Positions 29,218 through 38,928 of a stretch of DNA of 64,000 nucleotides are shown one piece after another. The stretch's first letter is position 1. Each line of letters starts with the position of its first letter. The DNA lies in assembly GCA_031292735.1 (NCBI GenBank), contig JARLGP010000003.1:1-64000 (forward strand). The letters run 5' to 3'. Below the pieces are notes generated by a model that ran no database searches, had not been told where the DNA came from, and saw nothing but the letters and a program-made list of their open reading frames with translations. Both the position numbers and the translations under genes were made by a program. This DNA is from Holophaga sp. Lineage in GTDB: Bacteria > Acidobacteriota > Holophagae > Holophagales > Holophagaceae.

Positions 29218-31375
29218 CCAGAATCGCTTTGACCAAGGCCTTCTGTTGCGGAGTTACGACAAATTTATCATAAACGGGGCGCATGGCATTTCGGAAGGAA
29301 GCTTTATCAACATCATTTATAAAAATAGTTCCAGCTGAAATTGCAGTTTCATTTGCAAGTTTTTCGCTTTCACGGAAAAAATTACGCATGACAGGAAGCG
29401 ACTCTCGTGCGGACTCCGCGATGATCGCCCGATCCTCCACGGGAAGGGTGTCCCAGCGTTTCTTGGAAAAGAGCAGGATATCCGGTACCATCGCGTGTTC
29501 CGTGGCACAGAAATACTTGAACGCCTGGTAGTGCTTATATCCATTAAAAATGACGATGCTGTTCTCGGCACAATCGATCAGTCCAGTCTGCGCGGCCACG
29601 GTGACTTGATCCTGCGCCAACGGCGTAGGTGTGGCGCCCATGGCGGTGGCAATGGCTACCCACAGGTCGGATTGCAGAATGCGCAGTTTCATGTCATGCA
29701 GATCGGCAACCGAACGAATCGGCTGGTTGCTGTATATGGAGCGCATCCCGGCGTCATAGACGGTAAGACCCACGTAGCCAGCCTGCGTGCATGACTCCAT
29801 GATTTCCAGACCAGGAGGCCCTTCCATCACCCTGTGCATATGATCCAGGGAATCGAACAAGTAGGGGAGCGCGGGAACGATGGTCGCAGGACAGTCCTTG
29901 GAAAGAAGCGCGACATTGCCCCGCGCCAGATCCAGCGTGCCGGCCCGGACCTGTTCCAGGGTCTCCTTCTCCGCCCCGAAGGCTCCCCCGGCGAAGATCT
30001 TGAGCGTAATGCGGCCCTGGGTGCGCTGGTCAAGCAGCCCGGCCATGGCGCGAACGGCGCGCACCGCCGGATGATCCTCAGCGTTGGGGGAGGCAAAACG
30101 CAGCACTAGTTTCTTCGGGCCGGAATCAACCTTGTAGGCTTCAAGGTTGTCGGCCATTTCGAACCCGACTTGGGATATGCGCCCCACGCCGGTCGCAGCG
30201 GCACTGGCCGCCGAAGAATTCTGTTCACTCATGTTGGCAATCTGCTCGATGTTCTTGCCGATGGCCGAACTTGCCGCTTCCTGCACCCGCATGGCTTCGG
30301 AGATCTCCGCCACCACGGTGGCGGATGCCACCGCCCCCGCCCGGAGCTTTTCCATGGCCTCGCCCGCCTGATGGGCATTGCCCACACCTATGCCTACGGC
30401 CTCTTCGGTGCGTTCCATGCCGGCCACCGCCAATCGCGCACTTTCCTGCATCCGGTTGAGGAGTTCATTTATTTCAAGGGTAGATTGGGTGGTCCGCTCG
30501 GCCAGTTTGCGCACCTCGTCGGCCACAACCCCAAAGCCCAGCCCGTGCTCCTTGGCATGGGCGGCCTCAATGGCCGCATTCAAGGCCAGCAGATTGGTCT
30601 GATTGGCGATTTCATGGATGATTTCGGCCACAGAAGAGATGCCGTCGCAGTTGTCCTGCAGGCTCCTGATCCGCCCTGCCGCCACTTGGACAGATTCTGA
30701 AATATCGTTGATGGCATTTCTGGTGTTGATGATGACGCTGGCGCTATGTTCCGCGAGCGCACGGGATTCCTCCGTATGGTTGCTTGCGATGCTGGCCTGC
30801 TCTGCCACGGTTGAAATGCTTGTGGTCATCTTTCCCACTTCAGCAGCCATATGGAAAGAAGCATCGCTCTGAAGCTTGGAGTTCTTGGCAATCTGGCGGG
30901 ATGAGTGATCCACTTCCTCGGACACTTCCCTCATGGACCCGATGGAGTCTTGCATCCCGAGGATGCTGTTGCGCAATCGATCGAACAGGCTGTTGCAGGC
31001 TTGGACGATCTGGCCAACTTCACCTTTCGTTTCCTGGGGTATGGTCGCCGTAAAATCCATAGTGCCAGCCATCCTGGTCAAGACGGAGGCCAAATTTCTC
31101 AGTGGCTGGATCGTGGATCTGAAAACGACATAGCTCATAATGGCCAGCGTCACTATACTTACAGCAAAAACAAGGGTCAACATGAGCCAAGCCGAATCGA
31201 GCGGCTGCTGGATGGCAATCATTTCGCCGTTGAGGTCGCCGTGAATGAGCCTGGAACGAATCAAGCCAAGCCCGTCTTTCACGAGTGCAATATTCCTAAT
31301 TGCCAAAACATAGTTTATCAGGCATGAAGAAGCAGCCATGAGCCCAAGAAGGCCCACCTTCCGTGTGATAGTCAT
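29207..31375 (-). CDS. chemoreceptor (MCP) fused to a TRAP-type DctP solute-binding domain
   Basis: A 722-residue protein with an unusual order. TM1 is at about 7-26, a loop of only about 35 residues follows, then TM2 at about 63-84, HAMP at about 86-138 and an MCP signalling coiled coil to about 405 with the hairpin tip [18 protein letters not shown] at 255-272. Residues 422-722 are a complete DctP-like domain ([35 protein letters not shown], the ligand-Arg region MKLRILQS with Arg565, and [11 protein letters not shown]). With two membrane segments the binding domain would be cytoplasmic. It lies 58 bp after garD on the same strand, so it probably senses aldarates or their products. No TRAP permease genes are near. 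Confidence 0.9.
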   Translation of the reverse strand: MTITRKVGLLGLMAASSCLINYVLAIRNIALVKDGLGLIRSRLIHGDLNGEMIAIQQPLDSAWLMLTLVFAVSIVTLAIMSYVVFRSTIQPLRNLASVLTRMAGTMDFTATIPQETKGEVGQIVQACNSLFDRLRNSILGMQDSIGSMREVSEEVDHSSRQIAKNSKLQSDASFHMAAEVGKMTTSISTVAEQASIASNHTEESRALAEHSASVIINTRNAINDISESVQVAAGRIRSLQDNCDGISSVAEIIHEIANQTNLLALNAAIEAAHAKEHGLGFGVVADEVRKLAERTTQSTLEINELLNRMQESARLAVAGMERTEEAVGIGVGNAHQAGEAMEKLRAGAVASATVVAEISEAMRVQEAASSAIGKNIEQIANMSEQNSSAASAAATGVGRISQVGFEMADNLEAYKVDSGPKKLVLRFASPNAEDHPAVRAVRAMAGLLDQRTQGRITLKIFAGGAFGAEKETLEQVRAGTLDLARGNVALLSKDCPATIVPALPYLFDSLDHMHRVMEGPPGLEIMESCTQAGYVGLTVYDAGMRSIYSNQPIRSVADLHDMKLRILQSDLWVAIATAMGATPTPLAQDQVTVAAQTGLIDCAENSIVIFNGYKHYQAFKYFCATEHAMVPDILLFSKKRWDTLPVEDRAIIAESARESLPVMRNFFRESEKLANETAISAGTIFINDVDKASFRNAMRPVYDKFVVTPQQKALVKAILAMR

Positions 31376-31433
31376 CTCGCCTTAATCCTTTCGCCTACGA
31401 GGAATATGCTTCTGTCTCGATGAGTGCCCAGAA

Positions 31434-32996
31434 CTAGGTCACTGGTGCCGGATTGAACACCGCCAGGGCGTTGTGGAGCCCCCACCGGTCCGACCAGGTC
31501 TGCTTCCTGCCGCTGGCGACGTCAAGGATCAGCTGGAACAGTTCCCAGCCCACCTCTTCGATGGTGGCGGTGCCGGTGGCGATGCGGCCGGCGTCCAGAT
31601 CCATCAGGTCGTGCCAGCGCGCGGCCAGATCGGATCGGGTAGCCACCTTGATCACTGGAGCAGCGGCAAGCCCATAGGGCGTGCCCCGGCCGGTGGTGAA
31701 GACCTGGAGCGTCATCCCCGAAGCCAGTTGCTGAGTGCCGCAAATGAAATCGGAGGCCGGGGTGGCGGCAAAGACCAGCCCCTTCCCCTTGAGCTTCTCC
31801 CCCGGGGACAGCACCCCGACGATCGGGCTGGTGCCGGACTTGGCGACGGAGCCCATGGCCTTTTCCACGATGTTCGCAAGCCCGCCGCGCTTGTTGCCGG
31901 GCGTGGTATTTGCTGCGCGGTCGGTCTGGCCGAGCGAAAGGTAGCGGTCGAACCAGGCCATCTCCCGGATGAGCGCCCGGCCCACCTCGATGGAGGCGGC
32001 CCGGGGCGTCAGAAGGTGGATCGCGTCCCGCACTTCGGTCACTTCCGAGAACATCACGGCGGCACCGGAACGGACCAGGAGATCGGCGGCGAAGCCCACG
32101 GCGGGGTTGGCTGTGACCCCGGAGAAGGCGTCGCTGCCTCCGCACTGCAGCCCCACCACCAGGTCTGCGGCCGGGCAGGTCTCCCGCCGACGCAGGTTGA
32201 GCGCCGCAAGATGCCGTTCGGCCCGGGCCAGGATGCCTTCCACCATGGAGCCAAAACCGACGAATTTTTCATCCTGGAGGCAGACGATGGTGCTGTCGGC
32301 GATCCGGAGCGGGTCGCCGCCTTCTCGCAAAAGCCGTTCCGGGGTCAACTTCTCGCAGCCCAGGCCGATGATCATCACTGCGTTGCCGAAATTGGGGTTC
32401 TGCATCAGGTTGTGCAGAGTGCGGATGGGCACGGCGGCTTCCGGCGCGTCGATCGCCACGCCGCAGCCATAGAGGTGGTTGAGCGCCACCACGTCGTCGA
32501 CGTTTGGGAACTTCGGCAGCAGTTCCGCCTTGATCCGTCCCACCACATGATCCAGCACCCCGGCCACGCACTGGACGCTTGGGGTGATGGCCAGGATGTT
32601 CCTGGTGCCGACCGAACCGTCGGCATTACGGTAGCCTTCAAAGGTGTAGCCTTCCAGGCCGGGCAGGGGGGGCGGCACCCGGGTGGCGAGGGGCAACTGG
32701 TCCAGGGCCGGAGCTGCCGGCAGGCGAACCAGTGATTCGTCTATCCAGCATCCCCGGCCGATGGGCCGCGCGGCGTAACCAATGGTTTCGCCATAGCGCA
32801 GAATCGGGGCCCCCTCGTCCAGGTCGGCCAAGGCCACCTTGTGCCCCTGGGGCACCCGCTCTTTCAGCACCAGGCCGCAGGGGAACCGGCTGCCCTCCGG
32901 CAGGCCGCCGTCATTCACGATGATCGCGACGTTATCGACCGGATGGACCTGGATGTACTGTGGCCTGCTCACGGGAAGTTCCTCAGACCTGCTCAT
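31434..32996 (-). CDS. garD: galactarate dehydratase
   Basis: UxaA/GarD-family iron-dependent dehydratase of 520 residues, nearly the E. coli GarD length, converting galactarate to 5-keto-4-deoxyglucarate. Conserved blocks visible: [67 protein letters not shown] and [21 protein letters not shown] at 32972 with GAGGAA six bases upstream is an equally good start. Part of the gudP-gudD-dapA-like-garR-garD operon, 13 bp after garR. Confidence 0.95.
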   Translation of the reverse strand: MSRSEELPVSRPQYIQVHPVDNVAIIVNDGGLPEGSRFPCGLVLKERVPQGHKVALADLDEGAPILRYGETIGYAARPIGRGCWIDESLVRLPAAPALDQLPLATRVPPPLPGLEGYTFEGYRNADGSVGTRNILAITPSVQCVAGVLDHVVGRIKAELLPKFPNVDDVVALNHLYGCGVAIDAPEAAVPIRTLHNLMQNPNFGNAVMIIGLGCEKLTPERLLREGGDPLRIADSTIVCLQDEKFVGFGSMVEGILARAERHLAALNLRRRETCPAADLVVGLQCGGSDAFSGVTANPAVGFAADLLVRSGAAVMFSEVTEVRDAIHLLTPRAASIEVGRALIREMAWFDRYLSLGQTDRAANTTPGNKRGGLANIVEKAMGSVAKSGTSPIVGVLSPGEKLKGKGLVFAATPASDFICGTQQLASGMTLQVFTTGRGTPYGLAAAPVIKVATRSDLAARWHDLMDLDAGRIATGTATIEEVGWELFQLILDVASGRKQTWSDRWGLHNALAVFNPAPVT

Positions 32997-33009
32997 GGGA
33001 TGGGTTCCG

Positions 33010-33894
33010 CTACCGGCGGACTTCGACCTTGGCCATCTTTTCGTAGTACTGGACCAGGCTGCAGTGGTCCGCCTCCCCCTGGCCGTCGGTCTTGAGCGCC
33101 TGCATCATCTCCATCACCGCGGCGGTGAGCGGCAGGGACACGCCCAGTTCGTGGGAGGTTTCCAGCACGTTGGCCAGGTCCTTGATGTGCAGGTTGATGC
33201 GGAAGCCGGGGGCGAACTTCCGGTCCATGACCAGGGGGGCCTTGGCGTCCAGCACGGTGCTGCCGGCCAGCCCGCCCCGGATGGCCTGGTAGACCAGGTC
33301 CGGTTCCACCCCGGCCTTGGTGGCCAGCACCAGGGCTTCGGCCATGGCGGCGATGTTGAGGGCCACGATGACCTGGTTGGCCAGCTTGGTGACATTGCCG
33401 GCCCCGATGTCCCCGGTGCGCACCACCGAGCCCGCCATGGCCTTCATGAGGTCGTAGCAGCGGTCGAATACGTCCTGCGGTCCGCCTACCATGACCGAGA
33501 GGGTGCCGTCGATGGCCTTGGGCTGGCCGCCGCTCACCGGCGCATCGAGCATGGCCGCGCCCTTGGCGGCGAGCTTCGCGGCGACTTCGCGGCTCACCAA
33601 GGGGGCGATGGAACTCATGTCGATCACCGTCAGGCCCGGGCGGGCCACCTCGATGATGCCGTGCTCACCCAGGACGACATCCTTGACCTGGGGGGAATTG
33701 GGCAGCATCAGGATGACGATGTCGGTGTGGTCGGCCACCTCCATGGGCGTGGCGGCGGATTTGGCGCCCGCCGCCTTCACTTCCTCCAAGGCCACCGGGT
33801 TCCGGTCCAGCACCACAAGCTGGTATCCCGCCTTGATGAGGTTCAAGCTCATGGGCTTGCCCATGATCCCCAGACCAATGAATCCGATTTTCAT
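33010..33894 (-). CDS. garR: tartronate semialdehyde reductase (2-hydroxy-3-oxopropionate reductase)
   Basis: A 294-residue beta-hydroxyacid dehydrogenase reducing tartronate semialdehyde to glycerate. NAD-binding loop [13 protein letters not shown], substrate motif [12 protein letters not shown], catalytic Lys in [16 protein letters not shown], and the C-terminal [14 protein letters not shown] are as in E. coli GarR, which this matches closely along its length. Its presence implies that the pathway here goes through the aldol route to pyruvate plus tartronate semialdehyde. Confidence 0.95.
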   Translation of the reverse strand: MKIGFIGLGIMGKPMSLNLIKAGYQLVVLDRNPVALEEVKAAGAKSAATPMEVADHTDIVILMLPNSPQVKDVVLGEHGIIEVARPGLTVIDMSSIAPLVSREVAAKLAAKGAAMLDAPVSGGQPKAIDGTLSVMVGGPQDVFDRCYDLMKAMAGSVVRTGDIGAGNVTKLANQVIVALNIAAMAEALVLATKAGVEPDLVYQAIRGGLAGSTVLDAKAPLVMDRKFAPGFRINLHIKDLANVLETSHELGVSLPLTAAVMEMMQALKTDGQGEADHCSLVQYYEKMAKVEVRR

Positions 33895-33936
33895 ACTTTC
33901 TCCTTTGATGATGGATGGCGAAACGGGTTGCCCAGG

Positions 33937-34830
33937 CTACTTCAAAAGTCCCATGGAGGTCAGGACCTGTTTCAGTGTTTCGAGATTCTTGTTCGAGCAG
34001 CTGGTGTTGGGAAGAATGGGGGAGCCTGCCCCGAAACCGAGCAGGTTCAGGGCATCCTTGGTCACGACCGGCCAGCTTCCGAGGCCGAAGGCGATGCGCA
34101 GGGGAGCCAGCTCGAATTGCGCTTCCAGCGCCCCCTTCAGGTCCCCGGCCAGGAACCGGTCATAGATCTTGACCACGAGGGCCGGAGCGACGTTGGAGGT
34201 GGTGGCCACGCAGCCGACGCCGCCGTACACAAGGGTGGCCAGGATCATGGTGTCCCTGCCGGCCAGGACCTTGAAGCCCATGCCCTCGGTGCGCCGGATG
34301 TACTCGCCGGTCTGGGTCATGTCGCCGCTGCTGTCCTTGGCGCCAACGATGTTCGGCAGGGCTGCCAGGCGTTCGACCAGATTGACGGAGACATTGATCC
34401 GGATCCGTTCGGGATTGTTGTAGATGAGCACCGGCAGGGAGATCGAATCCGCGATGGCCTTGAAGTGGCCGAACAATTCGTCCTCGTTGCAGGTGAGCAG
34501 GGGCGGCGGCAGGATGGTGATGGCCTGGGCCCCGGCGGCTTCGGCGCGCTTCGCCGCCCGGATGCATTCGCGGGTCGTCACGGCGCCCACCCCGGCATAG
34601 ACCGGCACCCGGCCCGCCACCTCATCCACGGCGATCTCGATGGCCCGTTTCTGCTGGTCATCGTCCAGCCCGAAGAATTCTCCGGTGCTGCCGAGGGCGA
34701 ACACCCCGTGCACCCCGCCATCCAGCACGTGCTTGATGATCCGCCGGAAGGCCGGCTCCTGGACGCGGTCCTCGTCGTCCACGGGGGTCACCAATGGCGG
34801 AACGACCCCTCGAATGAAATCTGTGTTCAT
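33937..34830 (-). CDS. DapA-family lyase, likely 5-keto-4-deoxyglucarate aldolase or dehydratase
   Basis: A 297-residue class I (Schiff-base) lyase of the dihydrodipicolinate synthase superfamily. Features are FALGSTGEFFGL, the YNNP segment with the catalytic Tyr, and Schiff-base Lys in VGAKDSSGDM. In aldarate operons such enzymes are usually KdgD (5-dehydro-4-deoxyglucarate dehydratase, decarboxylating), but no ketoglutarate-semialdehyde dehydrogenase is present and no GarL-type aldolase either, while garR is. I therefore infer that it may act as the aldolase. The ATG at 34830 has GGGAG six bases upstream. Confidence 0.85.
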   Translation of the reverse strand: MNTDFIRGVVPPLVTPVDDEDRVQEPAFRRIIKHVLDGGVHGVFALGSTGEFFGLDDDQQKRAIEIAVDEVAGRVPVYAGVGAVTTRECIRAAKRAEAAGAQAITILPPPLLTCNEDELFGHFKAIADSISLPVLIYNNPERIRINVSVNLVERLAALPNIVGAKDSSGDMTQTGEYIRRTEGMGFKVLAGRDTMILATLVYGGVGCVATTSNVAPALVVKIYDRFLAGDLKGALEAQFELAPLRIAFGLGSWPVVTKDALNLLGFGAGSPILPNTSCSNKNLETLKQVLTSMGLLK

Positions 34831-34924
34831 GACCAACTCCCATCTGAATGCCCGGGTAAGTCCCGGCCTTGCTTTTTGGAAAAACAGATCGACCGGAGGG
34901 CCCGCCTCCGGTCGATCATTGCCG

Positions 34925-36283
34925 TCAACGCACCAGAGAGGGGCGCTTGTTGTCGAACTTCCATCCAGGGATCAGGTACTGCATGCCCTGGGAATCGTCC
35001 CTGCCCGCCAGACCCACCTTCTGGTAGAGCTGGTTGGCCTTCTCGATCTGGGCCATGTCCACTTCCACCCCGAGGCCGGGCTTCTTGGGCACGGCAACCA
35101 GGCCGCCCTTGATCTGGAACGGCTCGCGGGTCAGGTGTTCCCTGCCCTCCTGCCAGATCCAGTGGGTGTCGATGGCCGTCGTCTTCCCAGGGGCGGCAGC
35201 GGCCGCATGGGTGATCATGGCCAGGGAAATATCGAAGTGGTTGTTGGAATGGGAGCCCCAAGTCAGGCCGAACTCGTTGCAGAGTTGCGCCACCCGGACC
35301 GCCCCCTGCATGGTCCAGAAATGGGGATCCGCCAGGGGGATGTCCACCGAATGCAACTGGATGGAGTGCCCCATCTGCCGCCAGTCGGTGCAGATCATGT
35401 TGGTGGCGGTGGGGAGCCCGGTGGCGAGCTTGAATTCGGCCATCACCTCCCGGCCGGAGTAGCCGTCCTCGGCCCCGCACGGATCTTCCGCATAGGCAAG
35501 GATTCCATGCATATTGCGGCAAAGCCCGATGGCCTCCTTGAGCGACCATGCGCCGTTGGGATCGATGGTGATCCGGGCTTCGGGGAACCGCTTCGCCAGG
35601 GCCTTGATGGCCTCGATTTCCTGGGCTCCGGACAGGACTCCGCCCTTGAGCTTGAAATCGTTGAACCCATAACGCGCCTTGGCAGCTTCGGCCAGGCGAA
35701 CAACCGCCTCGGGGGTCAGGGCTTCTTCGTGGCGGAGGCGATGCCAGTCATCCTTCGCCTCAGGCTCGCTCTGGTAAGGGCTGTCGGTCTTCTTCCTGTC
35801 TCCCACGTAGAAAAGGTAGCCCAGCATCTCCACGGCGTCGCGCTGCTGCCCGTTTCCCAGCAAGGCCGCCACCGGAACGCCCAGGAACTGGCCCATGAGG
35901 TCCAGGAGGGCCGTTTCGACGGCCGTGACGGTGTGGATGGCCACCCGCTGGTCGAAGGTCTGGAGGCCGCGCCCGGCCGCGTCACGGTCGGCGAATTGTC
36001 CGCGGATGGCATTGAGGATGGCGTTGTAGTTGCCGATGGTCTGACCGACGACCAGCGGCTTGGCATCCTCGAGGGTCTTGCGGATGCGCTCCCCGCCGGG
36101 GACTTCCGAGACTCCGGTGTGGCCGGAGTTGTCCTTCAGGATCACGACGTTGCGGGTGAAGAAAGGGCTGTGCGCTCCACTCAGGTTGAGCAGCATGCTG
36201 TCGTGGCCGGCGACCGGAATGACCCGCATCTCGGTGACCACCGGCGCATGGTTTGGAACGCTTTCACGGATCGGATTGTTCAT
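34925..36283 (-). CDS. gudD: glucarate dehydratase
   Basis: A 452-residue enolase-superfamily dehydratase forming 5-keto-4-deoxyglucarate from glucarate. Visible: [20 protein letters not shown] opening, the KxK base region FNDFKLKGG, metal ligands in [22 protein letters not shown] and ATNMICTDW, and the His base region [11 protein letters not shown]. coli GudD is 446 residues. AGGAGG seven bases before the ATG at 36283 fixes the start; the open frame extends further upstream into gudP without meaning. Confidence 0.95.
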   Translation of the reverse strand: MNNPIRESVPNHAPVVTEMRVIPVAGHDSMLLNLSGAHSPFFTRNVVILKDNSGHTGVSEVPGGERIRKTLEDAKPLVVGQTIGNYNAILNAIRGQFADRDAAGRGLQTFDQRVAIHTVTAVETALLDLMGQFLGVPVAALLGNGQQRDAVEMLGYLFYVGDRKKTDSPYQSEPEAKDDWHRLRHEEALTPEAVVRLAEAAKARYGFNDFKLKGGVLSGAQEIEAIKALAKRFPEARITIDPNGAWSLKEAIGLCRNMHGILAYAEDPCGAEDGYSGREVMAEFKLATGLPTATNMICTDWRQMGHSIQLHSVDIPLADPHFWTMQGAVRVAQLCNEFGLTWGSHSNNHFDISLAMITHAAAAAPGKTTAIDTHWIWQEGREHLTREPFQIKGGLVAVPKKPGLGVEVDMAQIEKANQLYQKVGLAGRDDSQGMQYLIPGWKFDNKRPSLVR

Positions 36284-36315
36284 GGAAACCTCCTGCAATG
36301 ATATGGGTGACGACG

Positions 36316-37671
36316 TCAGATTTTCTTGAGCTCGAACCGCTGGATTTTCTGGACGATCAGCAGATAGCTGAGGATCGCGCCGATGGCGTTCAGCGCCACG
36401 AAGACCAGGGCGCCGTTGAAGGAGTTGGTTTTCGAGAGAATATAGGCGATGGCGATGGGGGTGACGATTCCGGCCGTGTTGCCGAAGGTGTTGAAGAGGC
36501 CACCGCTGAGGCCGGCGATTTCCTTGGCCGAGGTATCCGAAACGACGGCCCAGCCCAGAGCGCCGATCCCCTTCCCGAAGAAGGCCAGGGTCAGGAACAG
36601 CACGACGATCCAATTCACGTTGGTGTAGTTGCAGGCGACGATGATGGTGGAGAGCAGCATGCCTCCCACGATGGGGACCTTGCGGGCAGTGGTGAGACTG
36701 CAACCCTTCTTGAGCAGCAGATCGGAAATCATTCCGCCCAGGATGCCGCCGAGGAAGCCGGCAAGGGCCGGCAGGACCGCCACGAAGCCCACCTTCAGGA
36801 CCGACATGTGCCGCGCCTTGATCAGGTAGATGGGGAACCAGGTGAGGAAGAACCAGGTGAGGGTGGTGATGCAGTACTGGCCGATGTAGATTCCCAGCAT
36901 CATGCGGCTGGAAAGCAGCTCTTTCACGTAATCCCAGGTACGACCGCTGGCCGCCTTGGTGCCTTTCTGGTCCAGGTCCACCAGGGCACCGCCCTGCGCG
37001 AGGTAGTCCAGTTCCGCCTGGTTCACCAGCGGGTGGTCCTTGGGTGCGTAGAGGACCTTCAGGATCACCAGCGCGAAGAGCAAGCCGACGCCGCCCATGA
37101 TGGTGAACACGTGTTTCCAGCCAAGGGTCGTGACCACGATGCCCATGACGGGCGCGAACAGCACCTGGGCGAAATACTGGGCGGAATTGAAGATGGCAGA
37201 GGCGACGCCCCTTTCGTGGGTCGGGAACCAGGCCGCGACGATTCGGCTGTTGGCGGGGAACGACGGTCCTTCAGCAGCACCCAGCATGAGCCGGAAGGCG
37301 AACAGCAGCGGGAAGACGATCCCAAGCGGGAACATCCCGACGTACGCCGTGATTCCCGTGAAGAAGGACCAGAAAGCCAGACTCCCGAAATAGACCTTTT
37401 TGGAGCCGAAATGGTCGAGCAGCCATCCCCCGGGGATCTGGACGATGACGTAGGACCATGAGAAGGCGGACATGGTATAGCCGATTTTCATGACACTGAG
37501 ATGGAAATCCTTGGCGATGAACGGTGCCGCGAAGGAGAGTGTCTGCCGATCCGCATAGTTGATGGTGGTGATGATGAAAAGCAGGGTGAGGATCAGCCAG
37601 CGGATTTTCGTTCGCTTGGTGGTGGCCGGGGTTTTCTGGGCCTCGGCAAAACCTTGGATTTGGGCATTCAT
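36316..37671 (-). CDS. gudP: glucarate/galactarate MFS transporter
   Basis: A 451-residue inner-membrane symporter of the anion:cation symporter family (GudP/GarP/ExuT), with 12 hydrophobic segments. ACS-family features: [18 protein letters not shown] in TM1 (with the conserved Asn, Tyr and Arg) and [19 protein letters not shown] between TM2 and TM3, then [12 protein letters not shown]. First gene of the aldarate operon; AGAGG precedes the ATG. The 1.26-kb upstream region is unusually long and contains TTGTNNACAA dyads. Confidence 0.93.
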   Translation of the reverse strand: MNAQIQGFAEAQKTPATTKRTKIRWLILTLLFIITTINYADRQTLSFAAPFIAKDFHLSVMKIGYTMSAFSWSYVIVQIPGGWLLDHFGSKKVYFGSLAFWSFFTGITAYVGMFPLGIVFPLLFAFRLMLGAAEGPSFPANSRIVAAWFPTHERGVASAIFNSAQYFAQVLFAPVMGIVVTTLGWKHVFTIMGGVGLLFALVILKVLYAPKDHPLVNQAELDYLAQGGALVDLDQKGTKAASGRTWDYVKELLSSRMMLGIYIGQYCITTLTWFFLTWFPIYLIKARHMSVLKVGFVAVLPALAGFLGGILGGMISDLLLKKGCSLTTARKVPIVGGMLLSTIIVACNYTNVNWIVVLFLTLAFFGKGIGALGWAVVSDTSAKEIAGLSGGLFNTFGNTAGIVTPIAIAYILSKTNSFNGALVFVALNAIGAILSYLLIVQKIQRFELKKI

Positions 37672-38255
37672 AAGAGCACCTCTTGAAGGTTAATGGGATT
37701 AGGACTCCCCGGCTGGAACACCGCCCTGGTGGATCAGCCGGACACGATGGCATCAGTCGTTGCGGACTGCACACCCTGGTGGGTAACGCAGTCAAGGAAC
37801 CATGGGATGCACAACTTTATGGCAACCCCGGCCGCACCCTTGCGAATGCGCCGAGGTCGGCATTTCATTGCGGGTTTTCAAGCGAAGCCGGAAGGGGAAG
37901 CAATGACAGCGCGTCAGGAAGGGCGTGCCCCAGAAATGCGGGAGCGGCGGGCTATCCCTGCCAGGAAGGCGAAGGACGAAACGGTTCGGCCGCCTGCGGA
38001 AGGCGCTGCTCCTCGCAAAAGACAGGAAGGCAGGGGACCGTCCTCAACGTCGGGCTGGGCATGGCAAAGGCCTGGAACCGTTCCTTCTCGCCAGCCAGGC
38101 ACCCGCGATGGGCGGCCCCATCCTCGGCAACTGGGTTAAATGTCAAGAAACAAACCACTTTCACCCGATTGACGGGGCGATTCTCGTCAGGAATGGAAGC
38201 GGTCATGATGGGCCCTCAAAGGCTTGATGAGCTTATTGTCAGGCAAAAAAAATAC

Positions 38256-38265
38256 TTGTAAACAA
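38256..38265. promoter_or_regulatory. TTGTAAACAA dyad (candidate GntR/FCD operator)
   Basis: TTGTAAACAA is a TTGT/ACAA dyad of the kind bound by many FadR-subfamily GntR regulators. A second copy, TTGTCAACAA, lies at 38521-38530 in the same divergent region. Confidence 0.4.
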
Positions 38266-38499
38266 CTCTTTTCTTCTTTGACGATCTTTTTAATGTTTTT
38301 TTCAACAGGCCAGACATCCCTGACGTGACGAGGCCCAGGCGACGGGTCGAAGGACGGCACGTATCGCCAATGGATTCCCCACCTCGTGCAGCCAGTCACA
38401 GAGTGATCAGGCGCAGGATGCTCAGAACGTTTTCCGCTTGCAATTGAGATTCATTATTTTTTTCTTGAATATTCAAATTGTCGTTGCAGGGGCAGAATC

Positions 38500-38535
38500 T
38501 TTATCTTACATTTCAAAAAGTTGTCAACAACCATT
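38500..38535 (+). promoter_or_regulatory. two-part leader motif, copy 2 (before porin), containing a TTGTCAACAA dyad
   Basis: TTTATCTTACATTTC, then GTTGTCAACAA 18-20 bases later. It is the most diverged of four copies; here the right half is a TTGTCAACAA dyad instead of TCTTACAA. The porin ATG is about 395 bases downstream. Confidence 0.45.
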
Positions 38536-38928
38536 GCGTACCCCTCCAGCAACACACGAGAGGAATTCCCGATGCCGGTCATCCATGCCTCGAAGCGCCC
38601 CGTTACTGCGTATGCGGCCTTCCGGAGCGCTGGACCGATTTCCCCGGCCATCGATTCCAGGGTTCTGGCGACACCTCATCATCCGCAGTTCGACGACAGG
38701 TCCTTGCACATTGCACCTGACTGGCATACCCGCCTCGATGCGCCCCACGTCGCCGTTCCGACCCGCTCTGTTCCTGGCCTCGGAATGACTGACTAAGAAG
38801 CTGGCTGGGTGCGGAGTCAGACATCCGCGATTGATTGGCAACTGGTTTTTTTCGATTCCCTCTCCTGGGGCTGGGCGACATCTGCCGCCTGGCCCCCTCA
38901 TTCAACCCAACCCACCACAAGGAGCCTC

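Larger units (their letters stand above)
37672..38928. other. 1.26-kb non-coding divergent region gudP / porin
   Basis: I find no gene I can support; open frames on both strands lack recognisable domains and plausible starts. Notable: two perfect TTGTNNACAA dyads (38256 and 38521), an AT-rich block 38240-38300, an A/T block 38450-38530 with the repeated leader motif, and a weak 74-codon frame at 38572 with AGAGGAA before its ATG just after the motif. Confidence 0.5.

Noticed and set aside
37747..37765. Possible sigma-54 promoter TGGCATCAGTCGTTGCGG
   Set aside because: GG and GC are 11 bases apart, whereas this spacing must be 10.
37683..38261. A 192-codon plus-strand frame in the gudP/porin gap
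   Set aside because: No domain, no ribosome site and low-complexity Arg/Gly/Ser composition; equally long frames exist in other phases.
38572..38796. A 74-codon frame just after leader-motif copy 2, with AGAGGAA before its ATG
   Set aside because: Translation gives no recognisable fold, signal or helix pattern; the ribosome-site match alone is not enough.
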